Below are positions 42,780-55,400 of a DNA stretch of 64,000 nt, piece by piece. Made by a program: the position numbers and the translations under genes. The notes beneath the pieces are model-generated. The model was not told where the DNA came from. It worked only from the letters and a program-made list of their open reading frames with translations, and did no database searches. Positions within the stretch are counted from its first letter, which is position 1. Each line of letters starts with the position of its first letter. Location of the stretch: NCBI GenBank assembly GCA_032821775.1, contig JAVLRN010000009.1, forward strand, positions 2,728,001 to 2,792,000. Reading direction: 5' to 3'. Source of the DNA: Sanguinoderma infundibulare (Eukaryota; Basidiomycota; Agaricomycetes; Polyporales; Polyporaceae).

Positions 42780-45114
42780 ATGGCTCTCGTCCTCCCATTC
42801 CGCACTCGACTCGCTATGTCCCCCGCTCTCCCTTGGGAGGTCATAGAGAGGGTCATTGGCTATTCGTATGACAATCGCCGCGCCCTGCGCAACTTTTCCC
42901 TCACATGTCGCCAACTCCGTCCTCGTAGTTTCTCTCTTCTCATGTCCTGCGTCAAGATCACCAATGTAAACCGTATCTTCGGCCTTCGTGACTTCCTCCG
43001 CGCCAAACCTCACCTTGCACCCTTCGTTCGAAGGATAGCCATGTCTCCGACCGACTTGGTTCCTTCCCTCCCCTTCAAAATGCTTCCTAACCTCACCGAA
43101 ATCGAATTCTCCTCCTCGCCACTCCAAAAGAACACCATTCTGCACCAGTCGAGTCTCACACACTGTCGTGTATCTGGAACACACATTCAGACCCTCGGAT
43201 TCTGCAACATGATTTTTGCGACAGATCTGGAGTTCGTTCGCCTCCTCGCGGCGTTTCCAAGCGCCAAAGAGCTCTTCTGCCGGACTGTGCACATCCAGAA
43301 AAGTGCTAGCCCCAATCTACTTGTGACCGGACAACGTTCATGTAGACGACTGCAGTTAAGGAGACTTCAAGTAAGGAACATCCACCATGCCTCCAGGATA
43401 ATTGCTGACCTGCGCCTCCTCATTCCAGATAGCCGAACGAGTGGACGAGACTGCAAGCGCTTTTCTATTAGAGCTGGCTAAAGCCACGGTGGAGACTTTG
43501 TCCATGACTATCGCAAAAGATGGTGAGTCCATAACTACCTTGCATCAACCTACCGCAGCCCATTCGCCATATATTCATTCCCTTCGATCTGCTCAGAACA
43601 ATGCCATTCACCCCCACAGCAGAACGAATGGGCTCAGCTACGCTTTCTGATCATAAACTCTCTGGCAACGTTCGACGCTGAAGAAGTTATGAAGACTGTC
43701 AAGTCCTTGAGGGATTTCCGTTCTGCAAATTTGAAGGAGGTCACAGTAACACTCGGTGTTAAATCTGGACTAGACGCGGTTCTTACGTTGCACGAAATGA
43801 ACGAGTCTTGGATCAAGTCAGCATTCTCCGAGCTGGAACGGGAACTGGACTGTGTAGCTCAACCCTCAGTAATCTTCCGAACCGCCCATGTGTCACGCCA
43901 TCGCGATGCTTTCTGGAGTCAACAGCTCCCACAGTATTTCCCGATTCTCGGCAAACGCAATGCAATTGCTCTTCGGTCGAACAAAGCAGTCAGTGAGTCT
44001 CAAAACGACGAGGACGATGGTGGCAAGGCAGCTCATCAGTTGTGTAGGGACAACCACCGGCCATGATGGCCCAGTCAAGTCGCTCGCCGTGTCTTCGGAC
44101 AGCAAGTGGATCGCAACTGGGTCCCAGGATTCCACCATCATTCTGTGGAGCTCGGACGGCCAGGCCTCCCATGAATGGTTCCATCGTCTCTATTCACCCG
44201 TCACATCACTCGCGTTCTCCCCAGGTAGTCGGTATCTCGCATCCGTCTCCTGGTTTAACGCCAGGTGGAACGTTGCGATTTGGGACATCAGCCAAGGAGG
44301 GGCCCTGAAAGTTGCGACGTTCTCGGGCCCCTCGAGTTGTGTGTGGTCGCCAGACGGGACTACGATCGCCCTCGCATACGACCACACTGGTGGTCCTAGC
44401 CGCGATGTGTGGGTACGGGCCCCGGCTGTGCGCCTGTGGGACGTCCGGAGGTCCCGGCAGCTCCACCTCCTCACAGGTGCGGACCAGTGGGGGATCCGCT
44501 CCATCTGCTTTTCTCCGGACGGACGGTGGCTTGCCTCGGGCTGGGGTGATAAGCGCTGTTGCGTTTGGGACGTAGCATCGGGCGCACGGCACACGGTCTT
44601 TCGAATTTGCGGTCACGAGGAGGGGCTCCGGGTTGTCGCTTTCCATCCTGACAGCACGCGCCTCGCCACTGCGTGGGAGGACGAAACTGTCTGCATCTGG
44701 AATGCGCATACAGGACAACAGCTCTTCACGTTGCAGGGCTACACGAGTTGGGTATCGGACGTAGCGTTTTCGCCAGATGGGGCGCTGGTGGTATCGACTT
44801 ACTCGGACGGGACGGTGAAGATGTGGGATTCGAAAAGGGGTGCGATGCTCATCTCGCACAAGGGGCATAACGACTGGGTTTCTACTGCGTCCTGCTCTCC
44901 ATGCGGGCGGTACATCGCGTCGTCGGATTATGGGACGATCCGACTGTGGAGGAGTCGAGACGATTTGTGCGTGGCGACGTTCCGCGAGCATGAGGACTCC
45001 GTTGAGAAAGTAGCTTTCTCCGCGGATGGGAGAACGTTGTCGTATGCGGCGAGAGATGGGAGTGTCTTCATCCGTCGCCTTTGTAATGTTATTCCTGAAG
45101 AACGTTGCTCGTAG
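42780..45114 (+). CDS. F-box/WD40 fusion protein, copy 5 (intact)
   Basis: Exons 42780-43370, 43429-43522, 43597-43992 and 44048-45114 give 715 residues without a stop. The F-box region is SPALPWEVIERVIGYS, then NFSLTCRQLRPRSF. The middle has LRFLIINSLATFD and RHRDAFWSQQLPQYFPIL. The propeller of about eight blades begins TTTGHDGPVKSLAVSSDSKW and includes VSDVAFSPDGALVVSTYSDG. The 55-bp third intron (GTGAGT...GTGTAG) has an open frame through it from an internal ATG, so retention could give a WD40-only product. The likely role is SCF substrate receptor. Two starts, 42780 and 42816 (MSPALPW), arise from a tandem repeat; the latter fits copy 1. Confidence 0.83.
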
Positions 45115-46242
45115 GGTATAACCATTGTGTTGTTAACACAATACTGTATGATATATCGTACTTCGTCGACTAGAGTTCATTGTTTGTGATATCGCTACCC
45201 GTCTTTTGCAGCTCCGCGCCCCAGCACCTCGAACCGTTTTGAAATCGCCCACATGATGTCTACCTGTCTATCACAGCGTTCCTTGATCGTGCAGCAAGTC
45301 AACGGCACGTTCCTGTGCGCGCACAGGACATCCGCGAGTCAGCGAGAACCCCAAGAAGTACAGTATCCGAGTCAACGCGCAACGCACCTTCAGCTTCAAG
45401 TCCTACTCCGTCTGGCCGGTCACTCAAACTTCCTCGACCTTCGAGCCGAGCACGCCGAGAGGGTCTCGGGGATGTGGCAAGGCGGCCCCGATATGATCAC
45501 CTGGGCGTGGTCCAGCCAACGCCGCCTCAGCAGTTCAGTAGTCGCGAAGAAAGCCGACATGCCTTCGCGGAACACGTATGGCGAATTTCAGCCTCGACCT
45601 TGCCTCTCCATGGGTCGGATCCACTACCGGCAGCGATAGTACAACGCAACGTTAGATTCTGGAATGCAGTGGATGCTCTAACTCTCCGACGGAAGTTGGC
45701 TAGTACTCACGGGGACGGAGCAAACGATTGGAACACGTCTGGTCCGACGTGTCGACAGAGAGCTTGTGTCGCGCGCGTTCTTCCAGGGTTTGAGTTCGCT
45801 CGGGCGGACGTCGCGTGTGCGTTAGGGAGGGCATTGAAAAGGAGGCAGCGGACGATGCGCACGGCGCACACGGTATAAGTGCAGCTGTCTGCTCGGTAGA
45901 AAACACGACTGTAGAAGGGGATGGCGGCCGTATCATGCGATGAGATGGGACTAGTTGATCTGCTGGAGGAAGAGCAGTCACGGAAGCCAAGTGAGCAAGA
46001 CGGGCACTGACCAACTTCCGACAGTCGTGCCTGTTCATGCACGTGACCGCGTCTGAAGCAGACTTCTGAATCTCTTGCGTGAGAGTGGAGACGGGTTGAG
46101 CCCTCTGCTAATGCTAATGATAGCGCAATGGGAACGCATGATAGATCGTGTCTGCTTTCGCTGACCAAGACGACTACAGATACAGGCAGCCTGATAATCG
46201 TACACTGCGCCTCGGACACCGCTGTCTTGTCTCAAAAACACT
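45115..46242 (-). other. Module X copy between copy 5 and glyoxalase
   Basis: The DNA is related to 37.2-38.5 kb. Minus-strand open stretches at 45700-46038 and 45707-46219 overlap in different frames (SSHDTAAIPFYSRVFYRADS in one). No single gene model can be supported. The position, directly after an F-box/WD40 gene and before a glyoxalase gene, repeats the arrangement at 37.2-38.5 kb. Confidence 0.4.
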
Positions 46243-47046
46243 TTAGACTTTGAGGGAGCCGGGGATGATCTCGACCCAGTACCTGCCGGATACAATGAGC
46301 ACAGATTATTCAGACTGCAAGAATGACGGGATGACGGACCCGTCGGGGTCGAGGATGAAGGCGATGTTCTTCATCGTTCCGTCGGTGAGCCGCTTCTGGA
46401 AACGGACGCCGAGGGACTCGAAGCGGGCGCAGGCCTTCTCAATGTCGTCGACGGAGATGGCGATGTGGCCAAAGCCGCGGCCGGGCTCCTTATTGCCATT
46501 GGCGTAGCCTTGGAAGTTGGCGTCGGACTCTGTGCCGTGGTTGTGGGTGAGCTCGAGGATGCCCTCGCGGCCGAAGCGGTTGTCGGCGTTTGTGCCCTGG
46601 CCGTGGTCGTAGGCGAGGAAGTAGAGGGTGAACGTCTCGAACGCACTCTCTGTTGTGAGTTGTGTTGGGGGCAAGGCCGGTCAGCGTGTGACAATGAGAA
46701 GAGGGAGGCTTAGGACGGACTGGCGACGACATCCATGCCGAGAACCTAGCAAACAGAGTGATTAATGGTCAGTGGAGACGTCGATATAGGATTCAGGAAG
46801 GAGGACAGACCTCTGTGTAGAACTTGAGGGAAGCCTCGGGATCCTTGACCCGAATCATGGTGTGATTGAACTGACGAGCAAGTGAGTATATGCGAGATAG
46901 CTGGCACGCGGGACACGGAGGACCTTGAAGCTGGCAGTCTCTTCGGTGCGCGGCATGGCTAATGGACGAAGGGTTGTGAAAAGACGACGGTGGAAGGAGC
47001 TGAGCAGGCGAGGCGGCAATGGGCGAGAAAGAGATCGAGCGAGCAT
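46243..47046 (-). CDS. Glyoxalase I (lactoylglutathione lyase)
   Basis: It converts the hemithioacetal of methylglyoxal and glutathione to S-lactoylglutathione. Exons include 46924-47046, 46811-46870, a short exon from 46745, a main exon, and a last exon after the intron that follows DPDG; the stop is TAA at 46243. Family features are [18 protein letters not shown] with VLGMDVVA, the metal ligand Glu in [12 protein letters not shown], the ligand His in [27 protein letters not shown], and the ligand Glu in [12 protein letters not shown]. The first ATG (47046) gives an Arg/Leu-rich start, [20 protein letters not shown], typical of a mitochondrial presequence. A second in-frame ATG at 46956 ([10 protein letters not shown]) would give a cytosolic form. 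A broken duplicate lies at 38.5-39.3 kb. Confidence 0.87.
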
Positions 47047-47272
47047 GGGATCCGCGATCGGACGCAGATGTCGATGACGATCGATGACGCGCCCGACGCG
47101 GGGGACGCGAAACGCGTGACGGACAAACAGGGCCACACAGACGCGGTCGCGACCTGTTGAGGAGCACGTGGGGCGACTGCCGTTGGTCTTGTCGTTTCAG
47201 CTGGTCTCCCTTTCTCTCTCTCTTCTGCACGCTTCCAGACTCCCTGCGCCCTCATCGCTGTCTGCGCACGCG

Positions 47273-50200
47273 ATGCCCCCGACGCGTTCGGTGCCGGTGC
47301 CGCACGGTGTCTACGTCTCGACCGAGCTCGCAAACATCCCGTTCAGGATCCGCCGCAAAAGCTTGTCTGAGGACGACGTTCCCAACCCCGACTACTATCT
47401 CGTCCCCCCGTCTCCCTCCCTCTCGCCCTCCCGCTCCTTCTCCCTCAGCTCCTCTCCCCCGTCTTCCCCAACCGCCCTCAATACTTCCCCAGCTGGCCCT
47501 CACCCCGATACAGCCATGATTCACTCGCCCTCCAGTCCTACACGCCCGCCCGCCTACCAAGGCTACGGCTACGCATATACCTACTCTCGCGACATTTCCC
47601 ACCATTCTACCTACGACCATCATTTACCGGCCTCCCAGCCCAAACTCGTCTCCTCAAATTCTCGATCCCACCTATATCCTACCCTTTCTTCGGCTCGCTC
47701 CAGCTTTTCCTCCCAATCCCCTCCTCGTCCAGATGGTCTCCGACCATCTTTGACTTCCAATTCAGCAAAGAGCTCAACACATGGTGAGTACTCCTCCCGT
47801 TAGTCCGGACCCTGATCCGCGTATCCCGTCCTGTCCCAATCTCCCTCCCTTCCCATTCCCTTTCACATCTCTCGCCCTCTCACCCGCGAGCCTGCCCAGT
47901 CTGGGTTCTCCCCAGTCTGGACGCCCGTTGGTGCCTCTTGTGATAGTCTCTCGTCTACTTTCTTCCCCGTCCTCCCACTCCGCTCTCTCCGGCCAAACGC
48001 TCTCTGCCTCGTTCCCCACTCCCTATCCGGATATCGGATCGGATCAACTCATGACCCCAGTCCTCCGCTCCGAGTCTTCCAATCTTCTCACTCTCTCCCC
48101 TGACCCGCCCGTCCGTGTCAGTAGTCTTCTTGCCACACATTAGCCCCGAGAACTAGCTAGCAGCCCTTGCCGGCATCATCATCGGAGCGCACACCGCTTG
48201 CTGCTCCTCCGAGCCACAATCCAACATCAGCCTGCAGACCATCCCCAGCGCGACTCGCTCGTCTTCTTAGACTCCCCATGATGCTCACCGCAACTGATGC
48301 GATGACTTTCCACCGTTCTCCACCCCCCGCTGATGGGATCGTCTCGCCCCTCCCCTTACCCCATCTCTTCTCCCGTCCCTTCCTTCCTCTTTCTCGTATC
48401 CCGGTGGCTCTGCCCATCCTTCACTTGACCACTCCCGACGGTTATATACCCTTTGATACCGTCCACGCGCGCTCTTCCTCTTCTTCTTCCGCCTTATCAG
48501 CCCTCTTTCAACATCCGCAATACTGACTGATCCACATGTTCCTCTGCACTTCCCATCCAGATGACGACGATGATATCGAAGACTACGCCTTCAGTCTCGA
48601 CCTCGATGATATCCTCTCCGCATCCTCGCCCTCACGCCGCATATCCTTCACTACCTCTTCCGAGCGTGACCGCCCTCCTGACCGCCCTCCTGTCAAGCCC
48701 CGCACCCGCGCCTTCCCCCACCCTCTCCCCTTGCCCTCATCATCCGCTGCTCTCCCCGCAGAACCTCGTCATCCCCTTCGCGAATCCCAATGCGACAGCA
48801 CTCGCACCTCGGCCGCACCGGCCGACCTCCCTTTTCCCGTCTCCCGTCCCCTTACCCCGATTCGCGCCCTCTCCGTCTCGTGCCGTGCCACCACGACGCC
48901 TCCGTCTGCGCGTGGGAACACGGCGCTCGACGACGTCCTGCCGCCCTCCTCCCCCATCTCTTCGCCACTGTCGTCACCGCTATCCTCCCCCGCGTGTCCG
49001 TCCAAATCTGGTCCTAGCTCACGCTCCGGTCACACGGTCCACCATGCCACTCCGCTGCAGGAACACTCCCAGCAGTTAGACTCGGACTTGACCCTCCCCC
49101 CGTCCTCGCCCATTGCTATACCCCTCCCGTCTACGCCGCTGCGCAAACGCACGGACGCGAACGAGGACGAGATGGAACTGGACCTCGCCGACTTGGTCGC
49201 CAGCCCACCCTCGCCGACTCTGGACGCGCTCCGGATCACGTCCAGAGTCTCTGTCCGTGCCCTGCTCAACCCCGCTCCTCCGCCCGAGCCTGTCCCTCTC
49301 TCCCCGGCGCCTCTGGTTGTTGCTGCGCCGGAAGCCGTAGATGAAGTGTTGCCCCAGCTGGAGATGGAGATGGTCGGTGATGCTGACGAGGTTAAGGTTG
49401 AGGTCGAGGCCGTTGCCAAGGAAGAGGTCGAGACGGAGAAGATGGTAACGGCGGTGTCGGACGGGGACGTCACCCCCCTCACGTTGCCAGAAGCGAGCGA
49501 AGAGGTCGACGCGGCGCTGGACGACGTCTGCGAGGAGGTTGCGGCGACGGAGATTCCGGTTCTCGTTCAGGTGCGTCCTCGACATCTTCCGATCCCGAGG
49601 CCTCGTACTGATGTACATGCCTCACATTGACATTCTCCATCCCGCATCTGCCATATCCGATGGTCTTCAGATCCCGGAATCCGAACCCGAACCCGAACCT
49701 TCTTCCCCTCTGCCCATGTCAGTGTCCGCGCCTGCTGCTAGCGAGCCCGAGGCCAAGTCACGCGCGCCGTCGCGTGCTCCCTCGGAGGCAGTCGTCGTTC
49801 CGCACTCGTGCTCGCGCGCACACACGCCGCAGCCTGCGGTCCACAGTCAAGAGACCCCGTCGTCGCCGCTCTCTCCCACGCCGTCGTCCATCGCAGATCA
49901 CGATGTCGATGTCGAGATGCACGATATCGAACTTCGATCGTCCGCCGTCCCCGTATCTGCTCCAGCTCTTGCGCCTGTTGTGGGTCCCAGGAGGAGTAGC
50001 AGCAATGTCAGCAGCCGCGTTGGGTCTCCCACACCCACGCCCGCCCCTCCTGCAAGGGTGAAGGCCAAGGCCAAGGCGCGCGACGAACTCGCCGAGCCTC
50101 CACGTAAGAAGGCGAGGCGCGAGTCCGACGCCGACGTCTCATCCTCCCATGCCAAGGCAGACGTAAAACCCAAGCCCAAACCCAAACCGAAGCACTCTCG

Positions 50201-51595
50201 CGCGACGCCAACCTTCACGGACAGCGAGAGCGAGAGCCAGCGCGAGTGCGCAGAGAAGGCGGTCTTGAAGTCGCGCAAGAAGCAGCAGCAGCCGTCCGAC
50301 GCCCAGGCCCGTCCGGCGAAGATCGTGCGCAAGAAGCGACCGCGCGCTGTTCTGTCGGACGACGAGTCCCAGTCCGGGTCTGAACCGGGGCTCGTGGCCG
50401 TCGCGCCTTTCAGTTTATCCTCACCGGCACCGGTCACTGCGCCCATGCGCGCCCCCGTCCCCAATCCGGCCATGACGCTGAAGCGGAAGGATGGCGGCGA
50501 ACGCGATCGAGAGCGGGAGCGGGAGCGAGAACGGAGGAAAGAGAAGCCGAAGCCGAAGAAGCTTCCGCGCGCGAAGGACAACCTCGAGGTAGAGAACGAG
50601 CCCGTCCACGCCCACGCGTCGACGTCGAATCCGAAGCCTGCCAGGGCTGCCGGTAGGTCTTCCTCGTCCCCCTCTGCGCCGAAGAGCGCGACGAATATCA
50701 CGCGCCCGGAGCTCCCGTTCCCTCTCCCGTCTTCCCCTTCCTTGTTGGACGACGCGTCGAAGCCGCACGTAGCTCGGGATCAGTCGAGCGCAGGCGCACC
50801 CGCTAAGACGAAGTCCTCCACGGCACCATCGACATCAACGTCAACGTTGGCGCCGGGGCCGAGGAAGTCCAAGTTCAAGTCCAAGCGCGCGCAAGAGCAC
50901 GAAACAAACCCGGACGCCGACATGGACTCGCTGGCACTGGCAGAAGAAGCAGACGCCCTCATTCAAGCGTACGCCCTGCCCATGCCCGCGGCGGAGCTGG
51001 AGGGAATGTTGATCGAGACGCTCGCGTCCGCGCGCGCCTCCTCGCTCGCCGCGTCCGCGCTCCACGCCTCGCTGATGGCTGCCCGCCCGGCGCTCCGCGA
51101 TCTGCCCCTGCCCGCGCTCAAGGGCGACGCGGCCGAGGAGGGCGCCGAAAAGGACTTGGGGCCGAGCACCACCACTGGCAGAGGGCGCGGCGCGAAGGCG
51201 GACGCGGCGAGCCGGCGCGCGTGGGTGCCCGCGCTCGAGGCCGTGCTCGAGGCCGGCTGGCGGCGCTCGGGGGTGTTTGGCAAGATCGTCAACAGCGGCA
51301 CGGTACGTCCCCTCTCCCTCTCTCTCCTTTATCTCTTTCTCTATCCCTCTTTCCCTCTCGCATAGACAAGCTAACGCGCGACTGTGCACAGGACCTCGCG
51401 AACCACGCACTCGCGCTCGAGGCGCGCTGGTTCTACGACCCGGACGCAGACCCGGACACGGACCGCGCGGCGATCGTGCGGAGCACGATGATGCGCCGCC
51501 CGGCGGGCCAGCGCAGCGAGGCGCGCAAGGCGAAGCACTACTACTGGCGGCCGCTGCCCAAGATCTCCCGCTGGGACGCCGAGGACGAGCTCTGA
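47273..51595 (+). CDS. Large disordered basic protein with conserved-looking C-terminus
   Basis: It starts MPPTRSVPVPHGVYVSTELA at 47273 (in frame back to 47168). Exon 1 ends at 47783 (GTGAGT). The exact exons from there to 48560 are unclear: two open low-complexity frames lie between. A long exon starts at an acidic DDDDDIEDYAFSLDLDDIL near 48560 and ends at 49570; others are 49671-51302 and 51392-51595. Most of the protein is Pro/Ser/Ala-rich with basic nuclear-type stretches (EPPRKKARRE, KIVRKKRPR, an Arg-Glu repeat near 50510). The C-terminal 130 residues look folded: VLEAGWRRSGVFGKIVNSGT, then LALEARWFYDPDADPD, ending AKHYYWRPLPKISRWDAEDE. The function is unknown; nuclear location is inferred from the basic clusters. 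Confidence 0.65.
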
Positions 51596-52489
51596 TCATG
51601 TCGCCGTGGGTGTGGCGGTATGGCTCGGAAGTGGTGTTAATTTATGACTTAAAAGTGAACCCGTTGCGTGTGTACATCTGTGCGCGTCGTTTTGTCTCTT
51701 CCATCCTCTCTGTTGTCTGTTCCTCTGTTGTCGATTTGTTCTAGCTAGGCGGCTACCTTGCCGCGCCTGTCTGCAGTATACACACTTACTTACTACCCTT
51801 TTGGATGCTGCTGTCGCTCCCCATTAATTAGTCTTTTTTCCTCCCGTTCGATCGAACATTTCCGTCGATATGTTACGTGTACTTTGATATCGAACTCTTC
51901 CCAAAAACAGCGAATACTATCCAAACAAACGAGCACCACAAAATCGCCTCTGGTTACGAGTGGAATTGAAAACCCCCGTCCGTTGTGTTGACTCCAGGAC
52001 GCGCGCCATCCGCGGAGTCTTCACTTTGTAAGGACCTGTGGCCAGCGAAAAAGGCCTGCAAGTTCCTCTATCCCAGAGCCCGGATCCCCAAACACCGAAT
52101 GCTAATCCATACAATACACACATTACTCCTACAAACGCGATGGCCCGGGCAGGTAACGAACACGCAAGAACAGCGGCAGCAGCAGCAGCGAACATAACAG
52201 AGAGCGAGCTCGAGGTAGTGAGAAGCGAAGGCGAAACATAACATTACTCGTCGTCGTCGTCGTAGGCGTCGTCGTAGGCGTGGTATGGCGCGGGCCATGG
52301 TATTAAATTATTTGCGATCCGATCCGCGTTCGACAACGGTGGCGGCGACTCCTCCGCCGCCCACCGCAGATATCCCAAGAATATGCAGTCTTCCGTCTCC
52401 GTACCTGCACCGACGTCCACGTCCACATCCACGCCCCCGACCGCAACGTGCGCGCGGAACTCGAGCTTGAGCATGTGTTCCCCTCGTGC
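51596..52489. other. Intergenic, converging 3' ends
   Basis: It lies between the stops of the disordered protein (plus) and G-alpha (minus). It contains AT-rich stretches (about 51780-51960) suited to polyadenylation and a TCG-repeat near 52247. A 76-codon frame at 52244-52474 on minus is not supported. Confidence 0.4.
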
Positions 52490-55400
52490 TCATGCGAGGC
52501 CGATCTTGGTCAGGTGTGAGCGCATGATGGCTTCGCCGACTGTGGAGAGGGGGCGACGGTGGCCAGGGTCAGCTACGCATGTCCGTCCGCCAGAAAGACA
52601 CGAGATAGAAAAACGAGGACGAAACTAAACAAAACGAAACGGAACGATAGAGAGGGGGGAAGAAGCAGCGGAGGGGTGAAAAGAATGGGATATGGACGAA
52701 CGAGCGCGATAAGGAGGAGAGAAGGACGGAAATGGTACGGTCTGGTGTGGCACGCACCGTTGATGATGATCGACTGCGTCGCTTTGATGTCCTGAAACGA
52801 CCGACAAGAATAGGGAAATAGCACATGGTTAGCGTGAGTTATGCACGAAGCGCAAGATGCGTGAGAGGGCGCCAAGAGCAGGCCGTGGAATCGTCCCACT
52901 CCACGAAGTGGAGAGCGCGAGGACGTGGAGAGAAAGAGATGGAAGAGAAGGAAGGGGTACGCACTAGCATTGACGTGAAGTGCTGCGGAGAGGAAAGAAG
53001 AGAGAAGAGCCTAGTCAGTAACGATCGCAATCGCAACGTGCGTGCCTCGAGAACGAACGAGATATGACAAGGAGGAACAGACGGCCAAGCGAAATACACA
53101 CTGAGGCACTGACGAGGGAAGAAGTGGAAGTAGATGGATAAAGTAAATGGGTGCGCTGTGGGAGCGTACAAGGAATGACGGGACTGAATGAAAGGCAAGG
53201 GAGCAGATGACGGTGAACTGAATGAAAGCGGGAGAAAGAGAAGAGACTCTAAAACGACAGAGAGCCGAGGGCACGCACCAAGTATAGTGGTCGGTGAGAG
53301 ACGTCTTTGCGGCGGTGGACCTGGATGAAATGGGCGCGGAAGTACTCGGACACCTCCTCAAACTCGTTTGGCCTGTCGCCGTACGAGGAGATGCTGGGTC
53401 GGATCCCATGACGCCACGACGTCAGGCGTGTGAAGGGAGAGCGGACCGGGGGAGGAGGTGTGAAGAGTCGAGAAGAGGATGCCAGGGAGGCGGCGCCAGG
53501 CACAGGGAGGGAGAGGAAGGGCGAGCGTGCGAAGAAAAGCAAGAGAGAAAGAGGAAGGCGAGGCCGGGAGAGGATGACGTGCAGGGAAGCGGGTGCAGAG
53601 GAGGGTAGGAAGGGGAGGGGGTGATTAGCAAGCGCAGGTGCAAATGAGGCGGTGGGGTGGGGATGGATCGGCCGCAGCAGGGGCAAAGGAAGGAGGCAGT
53701 GGAAGGGTCGGAGAAGAGAGTTGGAAAGAACGAAAGGGTTCGAGAACGGTAAGCACGGGAAGCGGAGGGCAAAGGTTGGGAGAGGAGCTTACTATTTTCG
53801 GACTTTGATGCCGGACTCGAGTTTTTGTCGTAAGAGGTCGGTCTGTGGGGCACGGGCAGAGGTCAGGATGGACCAATGGCAAGCAGTAGGGGGTGCAAAG
53901 AAAAAGAGGGTACATGCCTTGTTGAGCATGAGGACGAGAGCGGCGTTTGACAGGAGCTTGTTGGAGCATATTGCGGTAAAGAGCTGGAGCGAGTCGTCTA
54001 TGCGGTTTGTCCGCGGGTCTTCCTCCAGGTACTGTAAGGGTGCCGAGGAGGCGGGAGGAATAGTATCCAGGCACGGACAGGACGGCGCGTCCAGAGAGTC
54101 GGTGTGGGTCGAGGTCGATGAGCAGTGTGGTAAGGTTGGTTGCCGGAGGAAGCGAGGGCGGCAGAAATGACAAGGACCATAGCGAATCAGAAGGAAGAAA
54201 GATGGCAGGACGAGCGGGCGGCGGGAGACGACGAGAGCGAGGGGCGTCGGAGGCAGAGGACATGCACTTGTCAGAGATACACGAGTCTGCTGTGCAGCGT
54301 CAGAGACGTACCTGGTCAAAGGCGCTGATGGGCGCAAGGAAGATAATCGCGGTCGCTGGATTGGGAAACCGATGGTCAGTCGACTCCCTAATCGAAACCG
54401 CTCTCGGCCGTGGACGACAGCCTTCTGCGCAGACGTCGGAGCAACAGCCAATCGCACCAAGCCAGGCACGACGGACGGCACGGAAGAGCGAGAAAGAGAA
54501 GCCATGCCCAGGCCAGGAAACTCACCGTCGTCAAAGAAGGGCACCCACGCGTGTCGCTGTCCAAATCAAGCACACGATCAGCATCGGCACCCGCACCAGA
54601 TCGCTTCCCCAGACAGCGTGCGAGAGAGCGAGAGACTTGCCTGTCCGCGCTGTCCGCCCAGAGCCGATTAGAAGACAGCAGAAGGAGGAGGGAAAAGGAC
54701 GCACAGCACCGCCCACGTCGTACAGCAGCCAGTTGTAGTTTGTCCCGCCGAGGTTGATGTCGAACGCGTGCTCGGTCACACCGATCGTCTGCAGTCGGAC
54801 GTGCAGGATGTCCTCTGCGAATGCACCCTGTCAGCAATTCAGTCCGCACCCTCCCAGAAATCAATGCCCCACCATTCGACGGCAGATAGTCCGGCTGGGC
54901 GATACGTCCAATGTTGGCAAGGAAACTGTCCGCGAACAATGTCAGTAAGACGTCACCTCCGGCCTTCTCGGCTAGTCCTCGAGAGCGCACAACTCTGCGC
55001 CTACCGCCTCCGCCAACGCTGCGCACAAAGAGCAGCGGACGAGCGCGCCCAACAGTGGGGGGCACGACGGCAGCGATCCAAGGAAATGAGACCGTCCGCC
55101 AAACGAAACAGAACGACTTACAACGCCGCATACTCCTCCAGCTTCAGCTTGTTCCCCTTGAGCAAGCCCTGCACGCCTGGGTGCCACCATAGCATCTCGA
55201 TCTCCTCCGTCAGCGCCGCCAGCGTCTTGGCCACAATGTTCGTCACCCCCGACGACCCCGCCTGCTTCCCTCCCCCGACCGACTTTTGGAATCCATCCGC
55301 CAGTGGCCACGACCGGCTGCCCGACGTCAGCGCCTGCCACCCAGAGCGCACGTAGACCCCGGTCTTGCCCCCGGCGACGTGGATCCCGCCAGAGAGCTCC

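Noticed and set aside
52244..52474. 76-codon minus-strand ORF with an acidic tail, 15 bp after the G-alpha stop
   Set aside because: It is low-complexity (repeated DV and D runs), has no domain, and would be a downstream cistron in a eukaryotic 3' UTR.
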